In this document: positions 1 through 6,376 of the stretch, in pieces | Position numbering within the stretch: the stretch's first letter is position 1 | Layout: each line of letters opens with the position of its first letter | Assembly (NCBI GenBank): GCA_030600745.1 | Contig: JAUVLL010000115.1 | Location: 1-8,822, forward strand | Length of the DNA stretch: 8,822 bases | Direction: 5' to 3' | DNA from: Spirochaetaceae bacterium | Lineage (GTDB): Bacteria; Spirochaetota; Spirochaetia; B11-G9 | Position numbers and translations under genes: made by a program | Notes under the pieces: model-generated | The model's database searches: none | The model's input: only the letters and a program-made list of their open reading frames with translations | Told to the model about the DNA's origin: nothing

Positions 1-773
1 CCAACTTCTGCAAGTCTTGCAGCTGTTTTCTTGTCAATTAGAGTACTGTTTGTATAAACAAGGAAAAACTGTTCCGGATGAAGTCTTGCCACCTCAATAA
101 TATCTATGTCCCCATCCCTCCAAAGAAATGGCTCGCCTCCGGAAACAACTGTAAACCAACTACCCCATTTATCGTATTTTTCCTTTAGAATCCGGTCAAA
201 TACTTCAAAAGAAAGAGAGGGCAGTCCTTTGGGAACACTGGCTGCATAACAATCTTTGCAGCGAAGGTTACAGTTGCCACCTGGAGAGATAACCAGAAAA
301 GTTGGTGGTGCTACACCGTATTGATCTTCAAACTTTTTCTGGTTCTCTGCAACAATCGACGATTTTGACATAAACTCTTTTAAAAATAAATTTGTCATTC
401 TGTCTCTAACTGCAGAGGAACCATTATCATACGCTTTAAAAGCACCCCTTACAATATTTGCTGCTATACGAGGCTTTTGCGCTGTACATGATATTATCTA
501 GTTTTTGGCTTTTTGCGTCGGTTTACTATGGTTATTTTAGAGAAGAGCTACTTTTAAATTCAAAATGTGTTACATCGCAAAAAGCTGTATATAAAACTGA
601 TCCTCCCGCAGACGTCTCGAACCGGATTTGGCAGAATCACCATTATCAACAAACTTCCTGTATGCAATCTTCTCAAGGGGCGGCAGAGCTACCTTCCATG
701 CTTTTGTTATGCTGCTGAGATTAGCCAGTTGTTTTACAATAAAATGATTTAATGTCTCAGTTTTTTGTTTCAT
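1..773 (-). pseudogene. Radical SAM protein gene, interrupted by a 119-bp element and cut by the window edge
   Basis: This is a radical SAM enzyme of unknown substrate. Seen: the start ATG at 773 has an AGGAG Shine-Dalgarno (780-784). The first 62 codons (MKQKTETLNHF..., then ALPPLEKIAYRKF...) run to 588 before hitting inserted sequence with in-frame stops, the first being TAA at 572-570. The same frame resumes at 464 (AANIVRGAFKAYDNG...) and stays open to base 1. It contains the 4Fe-4S/SAM motif CNLRCKDC (Cys codons at 272-270, 260-258 and 251-249), an adjacent Tyr, and the SGGEP SAM-binding strand (around 140-129). Removing 119 bp plus a 4-bp TATA duplication gives an uninterrupted ...REDQFYI-AANIVRG.... 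The gene lies downstream of the TetR-like gene and overlaps a 15-codon ORF by ATGA. The N-terminal ~110 residues before the Cys motif form an accessory domain I do not recognise. The family is sure; function is unknown, and the gene is probably inactive unless the fragment restarts. Confidence 0.85.
469..587 (+). mobile_element. MITE-like element, copy A, inserted in the radical SAM gene
   Basis: A 119-bp non-coding element with imperfect terminal inverted repeats: left end GAGGCTTTTGCGCTGTACA, right end read inward CAGCTTTTTGCGATGTAACA. A third, internal GGCTTTTTGCG lies at about 507-517. It is flanked by TATA at 465-468 and 588-591, which reads as a 4-bp target duplication; because the target is a TA run, a 2-bp TA duplication with a 121-bp element is equally possible. 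119+4 = 123 bp, a multiple of three, and its removal rejoins the radical SAM frame exactly. A related copy lies at 6211-6330 in the opposite orientation, about 70-75% identical by hand alignment. There is no transposase here, so it would have to be mobilised by an enzyme encoded elsewhere. A palindromic regulatory repeat is the alternative. Confidence 0.75.
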
Positions 774-817
774 TCTACACTCCTGTTAGTCAATTGATTG
801 TTTGTTTTTGAAAACAT
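770..817 (-). CDS. Possible 15-residue leader ORF overlapping the radical SAM start
   Basis: An ATG at 817 follows a perfect AGGAGG Shine-Dalgarno (824-829) with a 6-nt spacer, the strongest ribosome binding site in the window. The ORF reads MFSKTNNQLTNRSVE and stops with a TGA whose bases overlap the ATG of the radical SAM gene (ATGA). It begins 31 bases after the stop of the TetR-like gene. It resembles a translational-coupling or leader peptide. It could instead be the remnant of a longer protein or, less likely, a tiny peptide substrate; it has no Cys and no recognisable leader/core layout. Whether it is translated is inferred only from the Shine-Dalgarno and the stop/start overlap. Confidence 0.35.
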   Translation of the reverse strand: MFSKTNNQLTNRSVE

Positions 818-848
818 AAAAATCCTCCTGTTTAATCAGTGGTCATTT

Positions 849-1364
849 CTAGAAAACTGATTGAAATGTCAGTTTCCCGGTATTAAGTCCGGAAAGTTGC
901 CTGAGAATCTTTATGAGCATCTCTATTCTATCTTCCCTCCAAATTTTTCTCTCTTCCTTATGAATATCATCCTGAAAACTTGGAAAATCAAAAATATAAT
1001 CAGACAAAATCATTCCAAGTAATATATCAGTAATTATTTTTAGTTTACGTGTAATATCCGGACTATTATTAGATTTGTTCTGATCCGGAATAAGAGATCC
1101 AAGCTTAACCTGTAATTCACTAATTTTGGCTTTAACCGGAGTTAGATAATCAGATCCCTTTCCCAGTTCAGAAAAAAGAATCTTAATCTGGGGACGATTA
1201 CTTTCCAGAAACTCAAAAAGTCGTTTTAGGGCAATCATTGTTGCATCAATATCAGTTAATTCAAATTGGCTTAAGATTGAAGTCTCTTTGTAACCATGAA
1301 CCGAAAATAGTTTAACAGCAGTACTTAGAATTTGTGTTTTTGAATCTGTTCCACCAATACTCAT
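849..1364 (-). CDS. TetR-family regulator lacking the helix-turn-helix (internal deletion)
   Basis: 171 residues. The start at 1364 is chosen because GGAGGT (1374-1369) precedes it at normal spacing; an upstream in-frame TTG at 1376 overlaps that Shine-Dalgarno and is rejected. Residues 7-30 (TDSKTQILSTAVKLFSVHGYKETSI) are a textbook TetR helix 1. In the family this is followed by about 25-35 residues forming helices 2-4 (pattern IAxxAGVSKGTLYxHFxSKEEL). Here the protein goes straight from Ile30 to LSQFELTDIDATMIALKRLFEFL, which resembles the start of the ligand-binding domain. The total is short against the usual 190-220, by about the missing amount. The C-terminal ligand/dimer domain looks intact, so the protein may fold and dimerise but should not bind DNA as TetR proteins do. 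It has its own predicted promoter and a likely operator just upstream, and probably forms a transcription unit with the downstream radical SAM gene. Confidence 0.8.
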   Translation of the reverse strand: MSIGGTDSKTQILSTAVKLFSVHGYKETSILSQFELTDIDATMIALKRLFEFLESNRPQIKILFSELGKGSDYLTPVKAKISELQVKLGSLIPDQNKSNNSPDITRKLKIITDILLGMILSDYIFDFPSFQDDIHKEERKIWREDRIEMLIKILRQLSGLNTGKLTFQSVF

Positions 1365-1375
1365 TAAAACCTCCA

Positions 1376-1389
1376 ATCAAACGCTTGAT
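1376..1389. promoter_or_regulatory. Putative TetR operator (palindrome)
   Basis: ATCAAACGCTTGAT is palindromic at 12 of 14 positions (consensus ATCAARCGYTTGAT) and runs into a second perfect palindrome, CTTGATCAAG (1384-1393). It lies between the predicted -10 box and the Shine-Dalgarno of the TetR-like gene, the usual place for an autoregulatory TetR operator. Binding by this particular protein is inferred, and the encoded protein seems to have lost its HTH. Confidence 0.45.
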
Positions 1390-1390
1390 C

Positions 1391-1419
1391 AAGTTATTGA
1401 AATAATTATAAAAAGTCAA
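1391..1419 (-). promoter_or_regulatory. Candidate promoter of the TetR-like gene
   Basis: Reading the minus strand: TTGACT (1419-1414), a 17-bp spacer, then TAACTT (1396-1391), with the palindromic operator overlapping the end of the -10 box and the start region. The -35 is good (5 of 6) and the -10 is weak (3 of 6). A TATAAT at 1410-1405 is a better -10 on its own but has no -35 at the right distance. The gap after the GH3 gene shows no convincing terminator, so read-through from that operon is also possible. Confidence 0.35.
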
Positions 1420-1475
1420 GGAAAACTTATTTTTTCCCTGAATGCTAAATTGACAGACTTAAATAAGGAATATTA

Positions 1476-3962
1476 TTAGTGTTTTCTAAAATATTTTGCT
1501 TTTATTAGTTTTACCAGCCCTTTTAGGTATTTACCATTGATCATTAGAACCAGGGCATCAACAACTTTGTGTGTAACCTTCCCCCGGCTGAATATTGCCA
1601 GCAGCCGTACAGGAAGATGCCGGATCATAGCCTCGGCCATTCGCTCCATAGAAGGTGAATTATCCGAACCAACTGTCTTTCGCATTATTTTACGGATAAT
1701 TTTATTAAGTTTTCGGCCAATAAAAGTTCCGGATACATCTTCCATGGTAGATTCAGAAGTAAAGGGTTCCCCTTTGACCTTTTTGGTATCCGGCAATGCT
1801 TTCCCATAAAGTTTTTCAAAAACAGTATTACTTTCCCAGTCACTCTTTACCGGGTTAAAGTACTCCGGTGAAGTTAATTTCATCTGATTTGCATATTCCG
1901 AGAGAATTTCACCGGAACGTATTATTATACGATGGCGGCTCCGGATATCACTGGAAGAAGAACCAGCAAGAATGTAATACTCTCCATCTTCCACCCGCCA
2001 ATCTGAGTTTCCAACATCCCAGAAGGTAAAAGCACGCCGGTCAAGTTCCAGTGTAATCTTCTTTTTCTCTTTGGGTTTTAGATCTATCTTTTTAAAAGCT
2101 TTCAGTTCACGGTCGGGACGACCAATCGTAGAATCTTTCTTCTGTACATAGAATTGAACAGTTTCTTTTCCCTCCCTTTTCCCAATATTCTTGATAGAAA
2201 TTTTTAAACGCACTTTAAACTGCCTGTTTTCTGTAAGCAGTTTGGCTTTAAGTCTTCCATATTCAAAGGATGTATAGTTTAGACCATGACCAAAAGGGAA
2301 CAGAACTTTCTTATCAATGCTTGAATAGTAACGGTATCCCACATAGATACTCTCTCTGTACTCTACTGTCAGGGTTCCCCCTGGAAAATTGATATTTGCA
2401 GGATCGTCCTTCAAATGGATTGGGAATGTTTCAGCCAGTTTTCCGGAAGGGTTCACTTTTCCCAGAAGCAAATCCACTACTGCACTGCCCCATGCCTGTC
2501 CGCCGAGATAGGTTTCTAAAACTGAGGACACTCTGCTAATCCACGGCATCTCTACAGGAGCGCCATTGCTGAGGATTACGACTGTTTTGGGGTTCACTGC
2601 TGCAACCGCATCTATCAGCTCATTCTGACCTGGCGGAAGGGCAAGGGTAGTTCTGTCATAGGCTTCCGATTCATACTCTTCTGTAAGACCGGCAAAAATC
2701 AGGACTATATCTGCATTTTCTGCAGCAGCAACAGCTTCATTAATAAGCTTTTCATCAACTTTGTTTGTTGTTATATCATAACCTTCGGAAAACACAATTT
2801 CCACATTGTCACCGGTAGAGGATTTGAGCTCCTCCAGTGCACTGTCCAGGCGGGTGGGATTAATCAGGGAAGAACCGCTTCCCTGATATCGTGGAGTATA
2901 GGCAAGTTCTCCAATAACAGCGATCTTAATATGTTTTTCAGCTAATTTCAGAGGTAGTAGAGAATTATCATTTTTTAAAAGAACTGAAGCTTCAGCAGCC
3001 CCGCGACGGGCAAGCTGATGATGTGCAGCTTTGTTGTACCTACAATTTGTATTTTCTTTCAAAATTTTATTGGATTTAAGAATCATTTCTAAAATACGAA
3101 AAACCGTTTCATTCAGCAGATTTTGATCCAGTGTTCCATCTCTGACTGCCTGGACAATAAGGGTATCATTCAGACCACTGCTGGAAGGCATCTCCAGATC
3201 CATTCCTGCCGATAATCCTTTTACCCTGCCAACAGTTGCTCCCCAATCGGTTACAGTAACACCTTCAAACCCCCACTCGTTCCTGAGAATTTTCGTAAGA
3301 AGAGTTTCATTCTGACTGCAGTACTCACCATTCAGCTGATTATAAGCACACATGACCGTCCAGGGCTGTGATTTTTTTACAGCAATCTCGAATCCTGCAA
3401 GATAGATCTCCCGCAAGGCCCGCTCATCTGTTACTGCATTGATCGTCATCCTGCGGGTCTCCTGATTATTGACCGCAAGATGTTTCAATGATGTTCCAAT
3501 TCCCCTGCTCTGTACCCCTTCAATATGGGCAGCTGCCAATTCTCCGCTTAAATATGGATCTTCAGAGAAGTACTCAAAATTTCGCCCGCAGAGAGGTGAT
3601 CGCTTTATGTTTGCACCGGGTCCAAGAAGAACACTCACATTCTCCTCCAGACATTCTTCGGCCAGTGCAATTCCAATTTCTCTTATAAGGTCTCTGTCCC
3701 AGGAAGCCGCCATGGCTGAAGCTGTTGGGAAACAGGTTGCAGGAACACTCTGATTCATAACCGGCGCATCTCCGCTTATAAGCTCTTTTCGTAATCCATG
3801 AGGACCGTCTGTAATTAAAATGGAGGGGATATCCAGATGATCAATACCCTTAAGATTCCAGAAATCCTTTCCTGAACACAAACCGGCTTTCTCTTCCAGA
3901 GTCATAGAGCTGATCAGTTTTTTTATCTTTTCGTAATTTTTTGTATTAATTTCAGTTTCCAT
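1476..3962 (-). CDS. GH3 family beta-glycosidase (probable beta-glucosidase), cytoplasmic
   Basis: 828 residues with no signal peptide. The N-terminal barrel (about 15-295) carries TDGPHGLR (51-58), the KH substrate-binding pair (160-161, SLKHLAVNNQETR) and the nucleophile Asp239 in VTVTDWG. The alpha/beta sandwich (about 320-565) has ASVLLKNDNSLLPL, a GSGSS loop (361-365), EEYESEAYDR (428-437, the conserved acidic loop), LPPGQ and FPFGHGLNYTSF. A fibronectin-III-like domain follows at about 580-682. A 140-residue tail (685-828) ends in basic amphipathic helices (KYLKGLVKLIKAKYFRKH), a tail type also known in clostridial relatives. The family retains the beta-configured non-reducing-end sugar; the exact substrate (glucoside, xyloside or other) cannot be read from sequence. 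The start overlaps the end of the upstream gene by 11 bp, which implies translational coupling; the nearest Shine-Dalgarno-like GGAAG is weak and distant. The catalytic residues I can identify are present and the gene looks intact. Confidence 0.95.
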   Translation of the reverse strand: METEINTKNYEKIKKLISSMTLEEKAGLCSGKDFWNLKGIDHLDIPSILITDGPHGLRKELISGDAPVMNQSVPATCFPTASAMAASWDRDLIREIGIALAEECLEENVSVLLGPGANIKRSPLCGRNFEYFSEDPYLSGELAAAHIEGVQSRGIGTSLKHLAVNNQETRRMTINAVTDERALREIYLAGFEIAVKKSQPWTVMCAYNQLNGEYCSQNETLLTKILRNEWGFEGVTVTDWGATVGRVKGLSAGMDLEMPSSSGLNDTLIVQAVRDGTLDQNLLNETVFRILEMILKSNKILKENTNCRYNKAAHHQLARRGAAEASVLLKNDNSLLPLKLAEKHIKIAVIGELAYTPRYQGSGSSLINPTRLDSALEELKSSTGDNVEIVFSEGYDITTNKVDEKLINEAVAAAENADIVLIFAGLTEEYESEAYDRTTLALPPGQNELIDAVAAVNPKTVVILSNGAPVEMPWISRVSSVLETYLGGQAWGSAVVDLLLGKVNPSGKLAETFPIHLKDDPANINFPGGTLTVEYRESIYVGYRYYSSIDKKVLFPFGHGLNYTSFEYGRLKAKLLTENRQFKVRLKISIKNIGKREGKETVQFYVQKKDSTIGRPDRELKAFKKIDLKPKEKKKITLELDRRAFTFWDVGNSDWRVEDGEYYILAGSSSSDIRSRHRIIIRSGEILSEYANQMKLTSPEYFNPVKSDWESNTVFEKLYGKALPDTKKVKGEPFTSESTMEDVSGTFIGRKLNKIIRKIMRKTVGSDNSPSMERMAEAMIRHLPVRLLAIFSRGKVTHKVVDALVLMINGKYLKGLVKLIKAKYFRKH

Positions 3963-6120
3963 ATTTCATAATAGCTTCCAGAAAAATAATTTCTGCTAAT
4001 TCACGGGCTGCGTTAAACACAGGAAGATGATTTGAACCCGGAATCCCTATAAATTTAATATCCCGTTGCTCAGCCGCTCTTCTTATGCACTTAATAGAAA
4101 ATACCCTGTCTTTCTCTCCATGAATCATCAGAATATTAATTCCTGATTCCACAAGATGTTTATAGTCCTCATCTACAGGGTAAAACAATAGATTATATAC
4201 AGAAGCAGAATACCCTCTTAGTGCTGTATTTTTGATATCAATAAGAAGTCTTCGGATATTGTGATCAGATGAGTTTTTAAATGAAGCGTAATCAAAATTT
4301 CCAGAAGGTTTGTTGAAGCTGGTTTTTTTAAAAAACAGTTTCAGGAAACTACGTGCAGCCGAATTCTGAAACAGCCGATACAATTTTTTTCGACATTCTA
4401 TCTGAAATGGATTGGAAGAGATCAATATCAGATCAGTGACCCTGTCAGGGAACAAAGATGTAAGTGTTACAGCCATGAATGATCCATAACAGTGACCAAT
4501 AGTTATGAAGTTCGAGTTTTCACCAAACTCTCTGTTTATAATTTTAATAAATACCTTACTTTGCGCTGTAAAATTATAATCTTCTATGTCTTGTAAGTTT
4601 GTAGATCTTCCGTGTCCTGCAAGATCAATTAGTAAGACACGGAAGTCAATTTTATTTTTTGAAAGATCCATTAAGCCGGCTAAGGTATTTACCAAAGCCG
4701 ATTTATTCCCCCCAAGACCGTGAAACATCACAATATTTACACGTTTTTCTGCTTTAAAATCTGAATTATAGATAAAATACGATATTTTCTCTTTATCAGA
4801 TATAGTGAAATTTTTCTCTATAATTCCAAGGCTTCTTATCTTTACTCTTAATGTTTCTTCCTTCTCAACTTTACGTTTAATCCATAGAAGAGCGGTCATT
4901 TTCTTTGCTTTCTCTTTGATATATTTTGGAGATCGCATCCTTGCTGCGATTTTTCCCTTAATTTTAATATAAAATAGTCCATATATTTGATCTATTGATT
5001 TCTCAAATCCATTCTTAATTCCAGCAATTAACTTTAGACGTGTCGGCAGCTTATATTTATTTACAAGTAAGTCAATTTTCTCTTCAAGTGATTTAAACAA
5101 GTCATCCCTGTTAAAAGTAATTTCTTCCAGTTTTCTTTTATATTTTTCCAGATTATCAAGAAACTGCTGTAAATCATCTACATTAATCTCTTTTGATGTA
5201 ATTCCCCATCCCTCTTTTTCAATATAGTAGCCGTTCATCTCCTGCTCATCCTGATTTTTAACAGGAATAGAGTAGATAGGCTTATTTAGAGTAACAGCTT
5301 CACTTATTAGAGAGAATCCTCCATTAGTAATAATCCCCTTACATGAAATAAGGTCTTCTGCAAATTTCTCTTTCCCCGATTTGCAGAACAGTAAATTCCC
5401 ATCTCTATAATCTTCATTGAAACCATAGATAACATATTCCTGGTCACTCTGCTTCAGGACAGGAAACAGCCTGTTGTTCGATTTTGAGGTTTGGTATACA
5501 AGTATAAAATCTTTCTCTTCTTTGGAACCGGTATAAAAATAGTCTCTTACAATTGGTCCGACCAGACTGGTATTATGCTGGTACTTAGCCTTTAAGGGTA
5601 CATCAAAAACAGTTGTAATATAGTTGTAGTCTCCGTCAAATTTCAGCACATACTCAATAAACCTGTTACTGAACATCCTGGCATATTTCTTATCAATAGC
5701 ACATTTTGCTGCAAAATTAATATTATATATACAGATAAATGGTATTTTTGACAGTTTTGAGAAAAAATTGGAAAAAGGTTCAAAATCCGTAATTATCAGG
5801 TTTGGATTATACTTTACAATAGAATTTATCATGATAAAAGAATTTTTAAGTATAAAATCATCTATTTTGGTCGCTTCACGGAGAACAGTTTTACCCAGTT
5901 TAAATTCATTTTGCTCATATATGAAATTAACACCTGCAATTTTTTTTACTTCAAGGACATTGTCTTTTTCGGCAAAACTATCATAAAGATAATCATAAGC
6001 CCGTTCATACGAAAGAATTACAATTTTATGCCCGTTAAAAAGTAAATTATTTATTACAGCCTCACTTCGGGTAGCATGTCCCATCCCCTCGCCGCCTACT
6101 GCATAAAATATTACAGCCAT
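3952..6120 (-). CDS. Fused glycosyltransferase (MJ1255-like, GT-B) and alpha/beta-hydrolase with Cys nucleophile
   Basis: 722 residues from the ATG at 6120, chosen because GGAGGA (6129-6124) stands just upstream; an in-frame TTG at 6198 would add 26 unlike residues. Residues 1-355 resemble GT-B transferases of the MJ1255/Glyco_trans_1_3 type: N-terminal glycine-rich loop VGGEGMGHATRS (8-19), acceptor-side LIITDFEPFSNFF (108-120), and the nucleotide-sugar site TNGGFSLISEA (265-275) with PVKNQDEQEMNGYYIEKEGWG (286-306). A basic linker (about 380-430) follows. Residues 445-722 are an alpha/beta-hydrolase: oxyanion HGLGG (467-471), DLAGHGRS (499-506), nucleophile elbow GHCYG with Cys544 in place of Ser, acid Asp671 (HGEKDRV) and His698 (SNHLP). 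There is no signal peptide or clear membrane span. It is first in the operon with the GH3 gene. Sequence is visibly AT-richer than GH3. Likely job: glycosylating a lipid or similar acceptor, with the second domain deacylating or transacylating it; the substrates are inferred. Confidence 0.85.
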   Translation of the reverse strand: MAVIFYAVGGEGMGHATRSEAVINNLLFNGHKIVILSYERAYDYLYDSFAEKDNVLEVKKIAGVNFIYEQNEFKLGKTVLREATKIDDFILKNSFIMINSIVKYNPNLIITDFEPFSNFFSKLSKIPFICIYNINFAAKCAIDKKYARMFSNRFIEYVLKFDGDYNYITTVFDVPLKAKYQHNTSLVGPIVRDYFYTGSKEEKDFILVYQTSKSNNRLFPVLKQSDQEYVIYGFNEDYRDGNLLFCKSGKEKFAEDLISCKGIITNGGFSLISEAVTLNKPIYSIPVKNQDEQEMNGYYIEKEGWGITSKEINVDDLQQFLDNLEKYKRKLEEITFNRDDLFKSLEEKIDLLVNKYKLPTRLKLIAGIKNGFEKSIDQIYGLFYIKIKGKIAARMRSPKYIKEKAKKMTALLWIKRKVEKEETLRVKIRSLGIIEKNFTISDKEKISYFIYNSDFKAEKRVNIVMFHGLGGNKSALVNTLAGLMDLSKNKIDFRVLLIDLAGHGRSTNLQDIEDYNFTAQSKVFIKIINREFGENSNFITIGHCYGSFMAVTLTSLFPDRVTDLILISSNPFQIECRKKLYRLFQNSAARSFLKLFFKKTSFNKPSGNFDYASFKNSSDHNIRRLLIDIKNTALRGYSASVYNLLFYPVDEDYKHLVESGINILMIHGEKDRVFSIKCIRRAAEQRDIKFIGIPGSNHLPVFNAARELAEIIFLEAIMKYGN

Positions 6121-6169
6121 TGTTCCTCCAAAAGCTTTATAAGTATTCTCCGGTAGATGTTGTACATTA

Positions 6170-6198
6170 GATATACTAAAATCAACTACTCCGGGCAA
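6170..6198 (-). promoter_or_regulatory. Candidate promoter of the glycosyltransferase–GH3 operon
   Basis: Reading the minus strand: TTGCCC (6198-6193), a 17-bp spacer, then TATATC (6175-6170), each 4 of 6 to the sigma-70 consensus. It would give a leader of about 43 nt. It lies 12 bp beyond one end of repeat copy B. Other AT-rich hexamers nearby (TTGATT, TATAAA) make the exact choice uncertain. Confidence 0.3.
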
Positions 6199-6210
6199 TA
6201 AGAAAACCCA

Positions 6211-6330
6211 AGAACTTTTTGCGCTTTATCACTTTTTGAATTTTAAAAGCAGCACTTATCTAATATAAGGCCAATACCTGGCGAAAAAAGCCAAAAACAA
6301 GCTGTTACCATAGACATCGCAAAAGCCTTC
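6211..6330 (-). mobile_element. MITE-like element, copy B, in the divergent intergenic region
   Basis: About 120 bp; read on the minus strand it aligns end to end with copy A at 469-587, needing two single-base gaps. Shared blocks are GGCTTTTGCG at the left end, GTTTTTGGCTTTTT in the middle, then CTTTTAA and ATTCAAAA, and CGCAAAAAG at the right end. Its termini are again inverted repeats of CTTTTTGCG type. I see no target duplication, so the copy may be older or its ends eroded. It carries no gene. It occupies the space between the predicted promoters of the glycosyltransferase operon and ftsH. Confidence 0.7.
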
Positions 6331-6341
6331 AATATTAATAC

Positions 6342-6370
6342 TTTACTCCAGGTTTTTTCGTAATTATACT
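6342..6370 (+). promoter_or_regulatory. Candidate ftsH promoter, placing transcription start at the ATG
   Basis: TTTACT (6342-6347), an exact 17-bp spacer, then TATACT (6365-6370); matches to consensus are 4 of 6 and 5 of 6. The ATG of ftsH is at 6377, six bases after the -10, where transcription would normally begin. There is no Shine-Dalgarno-like purine run before the ATG, which fits a leaderless transcript. Confidence 0.5.
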
Positions 6371-6376
6371 ATAACC

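Noticed and set aside
469..587. Integron attC site or CRISPR repeat as explanation of the repeat
   Set aside because: The two copies are 5.7 kb apart and inverted, one interrupts a coding frame with a target duplication, and I see no clear GTTRRRY/RYYYAAC core pair. There are no spaced direct repeats.
458..718. Plus-strand open frame of 86 codons across the element
   Set aside because: It starts in the radical SAM gene, crosses the inserted element and ends in antisense of the N-terminal part; there is no Shine-Dalgarno and no coherent protein.
1421..1438. GGAAAA...TTTTCC hairpin after the GH3 gene as a terminator
   Set aside because: The 6-bp stem is AT-rich and no clean U tract follows on the minus strand; too weak to call.
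1450..1476. Plus-strand TTGACA with TATTAT downstream, antisense to the GH3 gene
   Set aside because: The spacer is only 15 bp and the -10 is at the GH3 stop codon; likely chance in AT-rich DNA.
6121..6198. TTG at 6198 as start of the glycosyltransferase fusion
   Set aside because: The ATG at 6120 has GGAGGA just upstream and opens directly with the GT-B first strand; the 26 extra residues have no family character and overlap the predicted promoter.
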